NCBI GenBank assembly: GCA_963781495.1
Contig: CAWAFX010000003.1
Location: 225,571 to 289,570, forward strand
Reading direction: 5' to 3'
DNA length: 64,000 nt
From: Mayfieldus sp963781495
GTDB taxonomy: Bacteria; Actinomycetota; Thermoleophilia; Solirubrobacterales; 70-9
This document shows positions 24,599-32,118 of this stretch, piece after piece. The stretch's first letter is position 1, and the number at the start of each line of letters is the position of its first letter. A program made the translations under genes and the position numbers. The notes under the pieces were generated by a model. The model did not search any database. It saw nothing but the letters and a program-made list of their open reading frames with translations, and was not told the origin of the DNA.

Positions 24599-25429
24599 CT
24601 AGAGGCGGACCTCGATCCCCGCTTCGGCGAGGTGCTGCTTGGCGTCGCGGACCCGGAAGGCCCCGTAGTGGAAGATCGAAGCGCAGAGCACCGCGTCGGC
24701 CCCGCCCTCGGAGATCGCCGCCGAGAGATGGCGCAGCTCGCCGGCGCCGCCGGAGGCGATCACCGGAACCGAAACTGCGTCGGCGACGGCGCGGGTCAGC
24801 TCGACGTCATAGCCGTCGGCGGTCCCGTCGCGGTCCATGCTGGTCAGCAGCACCTCCCCCGCCCCCCGCTCGACCGCCTCCTGGGCCCAGGCGACCGCCT
24901 CGCGCCCGGCGACGAGGCTGCGTCCGCCGTTGACGAAGACGTCCCAGGGCCCGCCGCCGTCGCCGAACCAGCCCGGCGGCGCCTCGCAGGTCGGTGAGGC
25001 GCTTCCCGGCCCTTCCTCCTGGAGCGAGCGGCTCTTGGCGTCGATCGCGATCACCACGCACTGGCTGCCGAAGGTCTGCGCGAGCTCGGTCAGGAGCTCG
25101 GGCCGCTGCAGCGCCGCCGAGTTGACCGAGACCTTGTCGGCGCCGGCGTCGAGGACCGCCTGCGCGTCCGCCACCGAGCGGATCCCGCCGCCGATCGTGA
25201 ACGGGATGAAGACGTTGTCGGCGGTTCGGCGGGCCAGCTCGACGATCGTCTCGCGGGCCTCGTGGGAGGCGGTGATGTCGAGGAAGACGAGCTCGTCGGC
25301 CCCCTCGGCGTCATAGCGCTCGGCGAGCTCGACCGGATCGCCGGCGTCGCGCAGGCCGACGAAGTTGGTGCCCTTGACTACCCGCCCGGCGTCGACGTCG
25401 AGACAGGGGATTACGCGCTTCAGAGCCAC
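24599..25429 (-). CDS. hisF: Imidazole glycerol phosphate synthase cyclase subunit
   Basis: A 276-residue TIM barrel that, with HisH, makes imidazole glycerol phosphate and AICAR in histidine synthesis. The catalytic Asp residues sit in VIPCLDVDAGRVVKG and VVIAIDAKS. Other blocks are FTIGGGIRSVADAQAVL, GADKVSVNSAA, GEVLLTSMDRDGTADGYD and VPVIASGGAGELRH. It is about 20 residues longer than usual because of a Gly/Pro/Ser-rich insertion after IDAKS (LQEEGPGSASPTCEAPPGWF). The start is GTG at 25429. It is separated from the rest of the his genes (hisA ends at 43871) by the sugar region. Confidence 0.96.
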   Translation of the reverse strand: MALKRVIPCLDVDAGRVVKGTNFVGLRDAGDPVELAERYDAEGADELVFLDITASHEARETIVELARRTADNVFIPFTIGGGIRSVADAQAVLDAGADKVSVNSAALQRPELLTELAQTFGSQCVVIAIDAKSRSLQEEGPGSASPTCEAPPGWFGDGGGPWDVFVNGGRSLVAGREAVAWAQEAVERGAGEVLLTSMDRDGTADGYDVELTRAVADAVSVPVIASGGAGELRHLSAAISEGGADAVLCASIFHYGAFRVRDAKQHLAEAGIEVRL

Positions 25430-25465
25430 CCTTTGAGGGTAACGACGGCAAACCTGGCCCTGAGG

Positions 25466-25488
25466 CCGGGGGAGCCGGACTCCCCCGG
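25466..25488. terminator. Strong stem-loop between galM and hisF
   Basis: A 9-bp perfect inverted repeat (CCGGGGGAG / CTCCCCCGG) with a 5-base loop lies 28 bases after the galM stop. There is no run of T after it on the minus strand, so it would be a U-less terminator of the kind proposed in actinobacteria, or simply an mRNA-stabilising hairpin. Confidence 0.5.
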
Positions 25489-25515
25489 GCTTTGGTCGTG
25501 GTCAGGGCATCGCCC

Positions 25516-26811
25516 CTACTTGTGGTGCGTGGCTCCGAACCCGTAGACGGTGGTCGAATCGAACGTCTGCCCCGGCCGCAGCACGGTCGAGGGGAAGCTC
25601 GAATGGTTCGGCGAATCGGGGAAGTGCTGGGTCTCCAGCGCCAGCCCGTCGCCTTGCCTGTACTGACGACCGCTCGTGCCGTAGAGCGTCCCGTCGAGGA
25701 AGTTGCCCGAGTAGAACTGGATCCCGGGCTCCGTCGTCGAGATCGTCAGCTCGCGACCACTGGAGGGGTCGCGAAGCACCGCCGCCTTGAACAGCCCGCT
25801 GTCGCCCGCGGGGCGGTTCAACACCCAGTTGTGGTCATAGCCGCGCCCGATCATGAGCTGCGGATCGTCCTCGCGGATCCGCTCGCCGATCGAATGGAAC
25901 GTCCGGAAGTCGAACGGCGTACCCGCCACCGGATCGATCGCCCCGGTCGGAATCAGGTTCGGGTCATCCGGCGTATAGCGGTCGGCGTTGAGCTTCAGCT
26001 GGTGATCGTAGATCGTCCCCGAGCCCTCTCCAGCCAGGTTCCAGTAGGCGTGGTTGGTGAGGTTGACGACCGTCGGCGCATCGGTTGTCGCGTTGTAATG
26101 GATGCGCAGATTGTTGTGCGTGTCGAGGGTGTACGTGACTGCGGTCGTCAGCGTGCCGGGATAGCCGGTCGTGCAGGGGGGCGTGCTCGGCATGCTCGGC
26201 GTGCAACCCTCGCCCGCCGGGCTCGTGTACTCGAGCTTGACGCCGGCCGTGTCGCCGGTCTCGAACGGGGTCGCTTTCCAGACCTTCACGTTGAACCCTT
26301 CGAAGCCGCCGTGGAGGCTGTTGGGCGTGTTGTTGATGTCGAGCGAATACTCCGTGCCGTCGAGCGTGAAGCGGCCGTTGGCGATCCGGTTTCCGTAGCG
26401 GCCGATCAGCGCGCCGAAATACGGATTCGACTTCTTGTAGGCATCGCTCAGGTACCCCCCGAGGTCCTTGAAGCCGAGCGTCACGTTGGCACGGTTACCG
26501 TGCCGGTCTGGCACCCAGAGCTGCTCGAGGATGCCGCCGTAGGTGAGGATCTTCGCCGTGGCGCTCCCGTTGGAGAGCGTGTAACGGTCGATCGCGGTCC
26601 CGTCCGGAAGGGTTCCGAATGGGGACTTGGTCACGGTCACGTCGCCCGAGCTGCGATGCGCATGCTTGCCAGCATGGTGCCTTGCGCCTCTCTTGCCTGC
26701 CTTGCCCCCGGCGACACCAGGGGCCGCGACCACTGCGGCCAAGACCAGGCCGGCGATCGCCATTGCCAGCAGGGTTGCCCGCTGCGGTCTCAGAAGCTTG
26801 CCTCTCCTCAC
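25516..26811 (-). CDS. galM: Secreted aldose 1-epimerase (galactose mutarotase)
   Basis: A 431-residue protein. An N-terminal signal sequence (LLAMAIAGLVLAAVVAAPGVAGG, residues about 14-36) and a basic His/Lys/Gly linker precede a full mutarotase domain: ILTYGGILEQLWVPDR, FGALIGRYGNRIANGRF, NSLHGGFEGF, VVNLTNHAYWNLAG (catalytic His) and TTEPGIQFYSGN (catalytic Glu), ending LALETQHFPDSPN. It interconverts alpha and beta anomers of galactose or other aldoses. Most GalM proteins are cytoplasmic; export suggests action on sugars released outside. The start is GTG 26811 behind a perfect AGGAGGT site. It is the last gene of the DeoR/xyl direction. Confidence 0.93.
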   Translation of the reverse strand: MRRGKLLRPQRATLLAMAIAGLVLAAVVAAPGVAGGKAGKRGARHHAGKHAHRSSGDVTVTKSPFGTLPDGTAIDRYTLSNGSATAKILTYGGILEQLWVPDRHGNRANVTLGFKDLGGYLSDAYKKSNPYFGALIGRYGNRIANGRFTLDGTEYSLDINNTPNSLHGGFEGFNVKVWKATPFETGDTAGVKLEYTSPAGEGCTPSMPSTPPCTTGYPGTLTTAVTYTLDTHNNLRIHYNATTDAPTVVNLTNHAYWNLAGEGSGTIYDHQLKLNADRYTPDDPNLIPTGAIDPVAGTPFDFRTFHSIGERIREDDPQLMIGRGYDHNWVLNRPAGDSGLFKAAVLRDPSSGRELTISTTEPGIQFYSGNFLDGTLYGTSGRQYRQGDGLALETQHFPDSPNHSSFPSTVLRPGQTFDSTTVYGFGATHHK

Positions 26812-26918
26812 TGCGCACCTCCTGTCGACTGGTTGCGTGCGTGCTTCAGCCGGGTACCGGCCAGCGGGCCGGCACTCCTGCCGTTTTTCCCTCTAGCCCG
26901 TCGCGTTGCGCTTATACA

Positions 26919-26946
26919 TGCGAAAGCAAAGAGTTTCTATTTCGCA
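26919..26946. promoter_or_regulatory. Inverted repeat upstream of galM, candidate regulator site
   Basis: Two 7-bp arms (TGCGAAA and TTTCGCA) separated by 14 bases lie in the 161-base gap between the DeoR gene and galM, in a locally AT-rich stretch. A TATAAG -10-like box on the minus strand (26916-26911) follows directly. The layout suggests repressor control of galM, with the adjacent DeoR protein as the obvious candidate. Confidence 0.45.
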
Positions 26947-26972
26947 AGGCCAGGCAGGGCGACGCCTGGCGA

Positions 26973-27776
26973 TCAGACCGCGACCTGGACCTCGCAACCG
27001 GCTTCGCGGAGCGCCTGGACCGCCGCCGGATCAGCCGATTTGCCGGTGATCACCATGTCGACCTCGGCGATCGGACAGAGCTGGGCCAGCTCGACGGTGC
27101 CGAACTTGCTCGCGTCCGCGAGCACGATGGTTCGCCCGGCGACCCTGATCATCCGTCGGTTCACCTCCGCCTCGGGAAGGTTGATGTTGGTGATCCCGCC
27201 GACCGGGTCGATTCCGTTGCATCCGAGGAACAGGGTGTCGACCCTGATCTGGTCGAGGATCACCGTGGCCAGCGGCTCGACGAGGGAGTGCTGCAGCGGC
27301 CGCAAAGTGCCGCCGAGCAGGACCACCGTGATTCGGGGATGCGCCGGCTCGAGCTCCAGTGCGGTTTTGAGCCCGTTCGTGAACACCAGCACGTTGTCGA
27401 GATTCGCCCGTGCGCTCAGCGCCCGCGCGGCTGCGGCTGCGGTCGTGCCGACGTCGATCAGCAATGCCTCGCCGTCGTGAACCAGCTCCGCTGCGGCCCT
27501 GCCGATCGCGACCTTCTCCTCGGCAAAGCTCGTCTCGCTCTCCTCGAACGGCCGCTCGGGCAGGGCCGGGAACGCTCCGCCGCGAATTCGGTGCACGTCT
27601 CCGCGTGACGCGAGCGCGTCGAGGTCGCTTCGAACCGTCACCTCCGAGATGCCGAAGCGCTCGCTGAGCTCGCGGACGTGGAGGAAGTGGCGCTCCTGAA
27701 TCGCCGCCAGCATCTGGTCGCGCCGCTTGGCAGCGTTCGGGGCACGTCCCCCATCACTACCGAGGCGCTTGCTCAT
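26973..27776 (-). CDS. DeoR/GlpR-family transcriptional regulator
   Basis: A 267-residue sugar-responsive repressor. The N-terminal DeoR helix-turn-helix is HVRELSERFGISEVTVRSDL followed by the family motif RGDVHRIRGGAF. The C-terminal sensor domain of the sugar-isomerase type carries EEKVAIGRAAAELVHDGE, LIDVGTTAAAAARAL, VFTNGLKTALEL, FLGCNGIDPVGGITN and IVLADASKFG. Such regulators bind phosphorylated sugars. It sits between xylA and galM and is the only sugar regulator seen in the region, so it is the best candidate to control the xylose, arabinose and galactose genes; this is inference. Confidence 0.93.
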   Translation of the reverse strand: MSKRLGSDGGRAPNAAKRRDQMLAAIQERHFLHVRELSERFGISEVTVRSDLDALASRGDVHRIRGGAFPALPERPFEESETSFAEEKVAIGRAAAELVHDGEALLIDVGTTAAAAARALSARANLDNVLVFTNGLKTALELEPAHPRITVVLLGGTLRPLQHSLVEPLATVILDQIRVDTLFLGCNGIDPVGGITNINLPEAEVNRRMIRVAGRTIVLADASKFGTVELAQLCPIAEVDMVITGKSADPAAVQALREAGCEVQVAV

Positions 27777-27797
27777 GACGGGGCCACTCTATCCCGC

Positions 27798-27811
27798 TTT
27801 CGGCTTCGAAA
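27798..27811. promoter_or_regulatory. Short inverted repeat upstream of the DeoR gene
   Basis: TTTCG and CGAAA arms with a 4-base spacer end 22 bases before the DeoR start codon. A binding site for autoregulation is possible; at 5-bp arms chance occurrence is also possible. Confidence 0.25.
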
Positions 27812-27815
27812 CCAC

Positions 27816-27832
27816 CGCTGCCTGAGGCAGCG
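27816..27832. terminator. Stem-loop after xylA
   Basis: A 7-bp perfect stem (CGCTGCC / GGCAGCG) with a 3-base loop lies 23 bases after the xylA stop, before the DeoR gene. There is no T tract. It may terminate or attenuate the xyl transcript. Confidence 0.35.
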
Positions 27833-27854
27833 CCGCCGCAGGCGTCGCCGGCTG

Positions 27855-28994
27855 TCAGCGCAGGCCGAGCAGGACCTCGATCAGCAGCTGATCGAGGCGC
27901 TCGTTGCCGTAGCCGCGCACCGCGAGCGGGTCGAGGTCGTCAGCGGCCGCCTTCAGCGCATCGGGCCCGTCCCCGTCCTCGAGCGATGGCTGCCCCAGCT
28001 CCGGCGCCGAGGCCGCGGCAAGCGCCTCCTTGACCTCGGGAAGCTCGTCGAAGTGGCGGGCCCGCTCCGAGAGCGCCTCGTAGGTGCGGATGCACCCGGC
28101 CGCGAATTCCCAGACGCCGGCGGGGTCTTCGCTGCGGTAGGCGTGGGCATCGAAGTGGCGGGGGCCGCTGTAGCCGGCCCGGTCCAGCAGCCGGACGAGC
28201 AGGAAGGCCTCCTTGAGGTCCTCCGCTCCGAAGCGGAAGTCCTGGTCGTAGCGCCCTATCCGCTGCGCGTTGAGGTCGATGTGAAAGAGCTTTCCGGCCC
28301 ATAGCGCCTGCCCCACCGCGTGGTGGAACGAAAGCCCGGCCATCGTCTCGTGTGCGACCTCCGGATTGACCCCCACCATCTCGGGGCGATCCAGGGTGGT
28401 GATGAAATGAAGCGCGTGGCCGACCGTCGGCAGGAAGATGTCGCCGCGCGGCTCGTTGGGCTTCGGCTCGATCGCGAAACGCAGCTCATAGCCCTGCTCG
28501 ATTACGTAGTCGGCGAGTGTGTTGATCGCCTCCCGGTAGCGCTCGAGGGCGTCCCGGGGATCCTTCGCGGCCCCGGCCTCGATGCCTTCGCGGCCGCCCC
28601 AGAAGTCATAGACCTCCGCCCCCAGCCGGGCGCCGAGGTCGATGCCGCGCATCGCCTTGCCGATCGCGGCCCGGCGAACTCCGCGGTCGTTGGAGGTGAA
28701 GGCGCCGTCCTTGAAGGCGGGATGGGTGAAGAGGTTGGTGGTCGCCATCCCGACCCCGAGACCGGTTTCCCGCAACGCCGCCTCGAGCCGGGAGACGATC
28801 TTCTCGCGCTCGGCCTCCGAGGTGCCGAGCGGAACCAGGTCGTTGTCGTGCAGGCTTATGCCCCAGGCCCCCAACTCGGCAAGCTTTTGGACCGACTCGA
28901 CCGGGTCCAGGGGTGGCCGGGTCGGGTCCCCGAACGGATCTCGCCCGGGGTTGCCGACTGTCCAGAGCCCGAAAGTGAAGCGATTCTCAGCCAC
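27855..28994 (-). CDS. xylA: Xylose isomerase
   Basis: A 379-residue class I (actinomycete-type) xylose isomerase that converts D-xylose to D-xylulose. The active-site His is in GISLHDNDLVPLG. Metal ligands lie in RFAIEPKPNEPRGD, GVNPEVAHETMAGL and FHIDLNAQRIGRYDQDFRFG, and DFWGGREG is conserved. The start is GTG at 28994, overlapping the oxidoreductase gene by 8 bases. XylB lies two genes upstream, giving a full route to D-xylulose 5-phosphate. Confidence 0.97.
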   Translation of the reverse strand: MAENRFTFGLWTVGNPGRDPFGDPTRPPLDPVESVQKLAELGAWGISLHDNDLVPLGTSEAEREKIVSRLEAALRETGLGVGMATTNLFTHPAFKDGAFTSNDRGVRRAAIGKAMRGIDLGARLGAEVYDFWGGREGIEAGAAKDPRDALERYREAINTLADYVIEQGYELRFAIEPKPNEPRGDIFLPTVGHALHFITTLDRPEMVGVNPEVAHETMAGLSFHHAVGQALWAGKLFHIDLNAQRIGRYDQDFRFGAEDLKEAFLLVRLLDRAGYSGPRHFDAHAYRSEDPAGVWEFAAGCIRTYEALSERARHFDELPEVKEALAAASAPELGQPSLEDGDGPDALKAAADDLDPLAVRGYGNERLDQLLIEVLLGLR

Positions 28995-29991
28995 GGCCCA
29001 CCTCGGCGCAGGCTACGGCTTCTCCCCCCCGCTCGGCGGAGGCGTAGAGAGCCTCGATTGTCCGTGCCTGCCCCAGCGCCTCGTCACGGTCCAGCAGCGG
29101 CTCCGCGCTGCCGCGGATCGCGGCGCTCATGTTCTCGAACTCGATCCGGTAGGAGCCCGCCGGGGCGACCTCGATGCGTTCCGTCTTTCCGTCGCGCAGA
29201 AGCTCGATCGCCGGCTCGCCGATCAGAAACGGCCTCGGCAGGCGCAGGGACCCGGCAGCGCCGACCACCTCGAGCAGGCTGTTCGCCGGAACGTCGAGGC
29301 CGCAGTCGAAATGCGCCAGCACCTCACCCGGGAAGACGAGGGTGGCGGCGAAGCGGACGTCGACGCCGCTCGGTCCGAGGACCTGGCGGCCGATCACCGT
29401 CTCCGGCTCGCCCGCGAAAAGGCGCGAGCCGCTGATGCAGTAACAGCCCACGTCCATCAGCGCGCCCCCGTCCAGCTCGGTGGAGAGCCTGACGTCCGCC
29501 GCCGCGTCGAGCGTGAATCCGAATGAGGAGCGCAGCACCCGAAGCTCTCCGATCTCCCCCGCCTCGACAAGCTCCCGCGCCCGCTTCGTCTGCGGGTGAT
29601 GGCGGTACATGAAGCCCTCCATCAGGATCCGCCCCGCCCGCTCGGCGGCGGCGAAAGCGCGCTCGACTTCGGCGCTGCGCCGGTCCAAAGGCTTCTCGCA
29701 TAGGACGTGCTTACCGGCCTCCAGGGCCTGGATCGACCACTCGACGTGGAGGGAGTTCGGAAGCGGGATGTAGACGGCCTCGATCTCGGGGTCGGCGAGC
29801 AGGGCCTCGTAGGAGCCGTAGGCGCGATCTATCCCCTCCGCGCGCGCGTACTCTTCGGCCCCCGCCTCTGAGCGGCTGGCAACCCCGACCAGCTCGACCT
29901 GCGGCGATTCGCGCAGCTCGGGCAGCACCCGCGCGTTGATCTTTGCGGTCGAGATGATCCCCCAGCGCACGGGCGGCACCGCTATCTGCAT
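28987..29991 (-). CDS. Gfo/Idh/MocA-family oxidoreductase
   Basis: A 334-residue NAD(P)-dependent sugar-type dehydrogenase. The Rossmann start is VRWGIISTAKINARVLPEL. The catalytic Lys motif reads HVLCEKPLDRR, and the MEGFMYRHHPQTKRARELV and LMDVGCYCISGSRLFAG blocks match the dimeric-dihydrodiol/xylose dehydrogenase branch. I set the start at ATG 29991; the longer open frame to 30267 lies inside xylB. Encoded between xylB and xylA, it may oxidise xylose or a related aldose, giving a side route to isomerisation. The substrate is not provable from sequence. Confidence 0.88.
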   Translation of the reverse strand: MQIAVPPVRWGIISTAKINARVLPELRESPQVELVGVASRSEAGAEEYARAEGIDRAYGSYEALLADPEIEAVYIPLPNSLHVEWSIQALEAGKHVLCEKPLDRRSAEVERAFAAAERAGRILMEGFMYRHHPQTKRARELVEAGEIGELRVLRSSFGFTLDAAADVRLSTELDGGALMDVGCYCISGSRLFAGEPETVIGRQVLGPSGVDVRFAATLVFPGEVLAHFDCGLDVPANSLLEVVGAAGSLRLPRPFLIGEPAIELLRDGKTERIEVAPAGSYRIEFENMSAAIRGSAEPLLDRDEALGQARTIEALYASAERGGEAVACAEVGRG

Positions 29992-30001
29992 GGGTGCGGA
30001 C

Positions 30002-31405
30002 TCATCTCTGCTCCAGTGGCCGCAGGGCCGGATACAGCTGCCTGTAGCGATCGTATCCCTCGTCGTAGGCCCGGGTCCATGCCGGGTCGGGGTCGATTCG
30101 CTCCTCGACCCGGACGCAGGCATCGACAGCCTCGGCGGCGTCGGCGAAAGCGCCCGCCGCGACCCCGCCGAGCAGCGCCGCGCCGAAGGCAGCTCCCTCG
30201 TCGGCGCCCGCTGTGCGCTCAAGGGGGACGCCGAGCACCGAGGCGACGATCCGCCGCCAGAGCTCACTCTGGCCCCCGCCGCCGGAGATCCGCCCGACCT
30301 CCGCCTCGACGCCCAGCGTCCGCAGCAACTCCAGCGAATCGCGGAGTCCGTATGCCACGCCCTCGAGCACCGCGCGGGTCAGGGCGCCGCTGTCGTGGGA
30401 CCGAGACAGGCCGACGAAGGCGCCGCGGGCTTCGGGGTCCGCGTGGGGCGTCCGCTCGCCGGCGAGGTAGGGCTGGAAGAGCAAGCCCCCGGTTCCGGGC
30501 TCCCAAGTCGCGGCGGCGGCGAGCAGCTCGCCATATTTGCCGCCGATCGTCTCCACGAGCCAGCGCAGCGAATCGGCGGCCGACAGCATCACCCCCATCG
30601 CGTGCCAGGTCTCGGGAACGGCATGGCAGAAGACGTGCACCCGAGCCTCCGGGTCGGGCCGGTAGGCGGGCAGCACCGAGAAGACCACCCCGGATGTGCC
30701 GAGGACGATCGACATGGGTCCCGGCCCGACGATGCCGGCGCCGACCGCCCCGGCGGCCTGGTCGCCGGCCCCGGCGACCTCGGTCGACTCGCCGACCGGC
30801 GGCAGCCAGGCCTGGGGAATCTCCAGGGCGTCGAGCACTTCGGCGCTCCAGCGCCGCTCGCCGACGTCGAAGAGCAGGGTGCCGGATGCGTCGGCGGCGT
30901 CGATCGCGTGTTCACCGGTCAGCCGCAGCCGCACGTAGTCCTTCGGCAACAGAATGCTTTCGATCTGCTCGAAGGTCTGCGGCTCGTGGCGGCGCAGCCA
31001 GAGCAGCTTCGGCGCCGTGAACCCGGTCAGCGCCCGGTTGCCCGTCAGCTCGATCAGCCGTTCGAGCCCGATGCGCCCCTCGATCTCGGCGCACTCGGCG
31101 GCGGTGCGCTGGTCGTTCCAGAGGATCGCCGGGCGCAGCACCCGGTCATTGCGGTCGAGGGCGACGAGCCCGTGCATCTGACCCGAGAGCCCGATCGCGG
31201 CCGGCTCCGTGCCGAGGTCGGCGAGGGCGGCCTGCGAGGCGCTCCACCAGTCCTCGGGGTCCTGCTCGGCCCATCCGGGTTGCGGCGTCGAGAGGGCGTA
31301 GCCGCGCTCGGCTCTCCCCAGCACCTCGCCCCGCGGCGAGATCGCCACCGCCTTGACACCCGTAGTGCCGACGTCGAGGCCGACGAGGGGACGATCAGCC
31401 GCCAT
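30002..31405 (-). CDS. xylB: Xylulokinase
   Basis: A 467-residue FGGY-family kinase that phosphorylates D-xylulose to D-xylulose 5-phosphate. The ATP-binding start LVGLDVGTTGVKAVAI, the XylB-type ALSTPQPGWAEQDPEDWW, the GLSGQMHGLVALD motif (xylulokinase signature), ILWNDQRTAAEC, and the C-terminal RISGGGGQSELWRRIVASVL are present. The start codon overlaps the HAD phosphatase by 11 bases. It is part of the unit HAD-xylB-oxidoreductase-xylA. Confidence 0.95.
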   Translation of the reverse strand: MAADRPLVGLDVGTTGVKAVAISPRGEVLGRAERGYALSTPQPGWAEQDPEDWWSASQAALADLGTEPAAIGLSGQMHGLVALDRNDRVLRPAILWNDQRTAAECAEIEGRIGLERLIELTGNRALTGFTAPKLLWLRRHEPQTFEQIESILLPKDYVRLRLTGEHAIDAADASGTLLFDVGERRWSAEVLDALEIPQAWLPPVGESTEVAGAGDQAAGAVGAGIVGPGPMSIVLGTSGVVFSVLPAYRPDPEARVHVFCHAVPETWHAMGVMLSAADSLRWLVETIGGKYGELLAAAATWEPGTGGLLFQPYLAGERTPHADPEARGAFVGLSRSHDSGALTRAVLEGVAYGLRDSLELLRTLGVEAEVGRISGGGGQSELWRRIVASVLGVPLERTAGADEGAAFGAALLGGVAAGAFADAAEAVDACVRVEERIDPDPAWTRAYDEGYDRYRQLYPALRPLEQR

Positions 31406-32060
31406 CGGGCCGGCCGTCGGTGAGCGCCCCCTCGATCACCTGCTGAACCTGCGGATCGGCAAGCGAACCGAACACGTGGTCGGCCTCGAGCTCGACTCCG
31501 GCGACCGATGGGACTCCGAGCACCAGCATTCCCGCCGCCCGTGCGGCGGCGACCCCGGGCGGCGAGTCCTCGAGCGCCACCGAGCGCACCGGGTCGACGC
31601 CGAGCAACCCGCAGGCGCGCAGGTAGAGGTCGGGCGCGGGCTTCGGGACCCCGACGTCGTCGATCGCGATCACGACCTCGAAAGCATCCTCCACCCCGGT
31701 CCGCTTCAGGCCCGTGAGCAGGTGGCGGCGCGGCGCGTTCGATGCGATCGCCAGGGGCCACCGGCCTCGCAGCCATTCGAGCAGCTCGAGCGCACCGGGG
31801 CGCGGCTCCGCCCCGGCGGCGATCTCGTCGACGGCGAGGTCGTACATCTCGGCGCTGACCTCTTCACCCTGGCCCGGCATCAGGCGCTCGAGGACCGCCG
31901 TCGCGGTCGTCGGCGAGGTCCCCACCAGCGCCTGCTTGGCCTCGAGGTCGAAGACCCGCCCGCGACGCTGGAAGACCTCCTCCTGGGCGCGGGTCCAGCA
32001 GGGCTCGGTGTCGAGCAGAAGCCCGTCGTTGTCGAAGACGATCCCGACCTCGGCGCTCAT
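31395..32060 (-). CDS. HAD-superfamily phosphatase (beta-phosphoglucomutase/sugar-phosphatase-like)
   Basis: A 221-residue haloacid-dehalogenase hydrolase with an alpha-helical cap. Motif I is VFDNDGLLLDTEP, motif II SNAPRRHL, motif III GVPKPAPDLYLRA and motif IV ALEDSPPGVAAARAAGM. The Asp-Asn-Asp variant of motif I (DND in place of DxD with other central residues) keeps both Asp residues. Likely substrates are sugar phosphates, given the operon. The start is ATG 32060; a longer frame to 32246 only re-reads the divergent gene. It is the first gene of the xyl operon, divergent from the aldo/keto reductase. Confidence 0.9.
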   Translation of the reverse strand: MSAEVGIVFDNDGLLLDTEPCWTRAQEEVFQRRGRVFDLEAKQALVGTSPTTATAVLERLMPGQGEEVSAEMYDLAVDEIAAGAEPRPGALELLEWLRGRWPLAIASNAPRRHLLTGLKRTGVEDAFEVVIAIDDVGVPKPAPDLYLRACGLLGVDPVRSVALEDSPPGVAAARAAGMLVLGVPSVAGVELEADHVFGSLADPQVQQVIEGALTDGRPDGG

Positions 32061-32118
32061 CGCGGCATTCTCCCCAATGGACGCGACCTGCGAGGATCGG
32101 GGCGTGGAGCGGCGCAGA

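Noticed and set aside
24599..24850. A possible riboswitch or attenuator between hisF and arsR
   Set aside because: There is no intergenic space beyond the promoter itself; structure there is the operator palindrome, not an RNA element.
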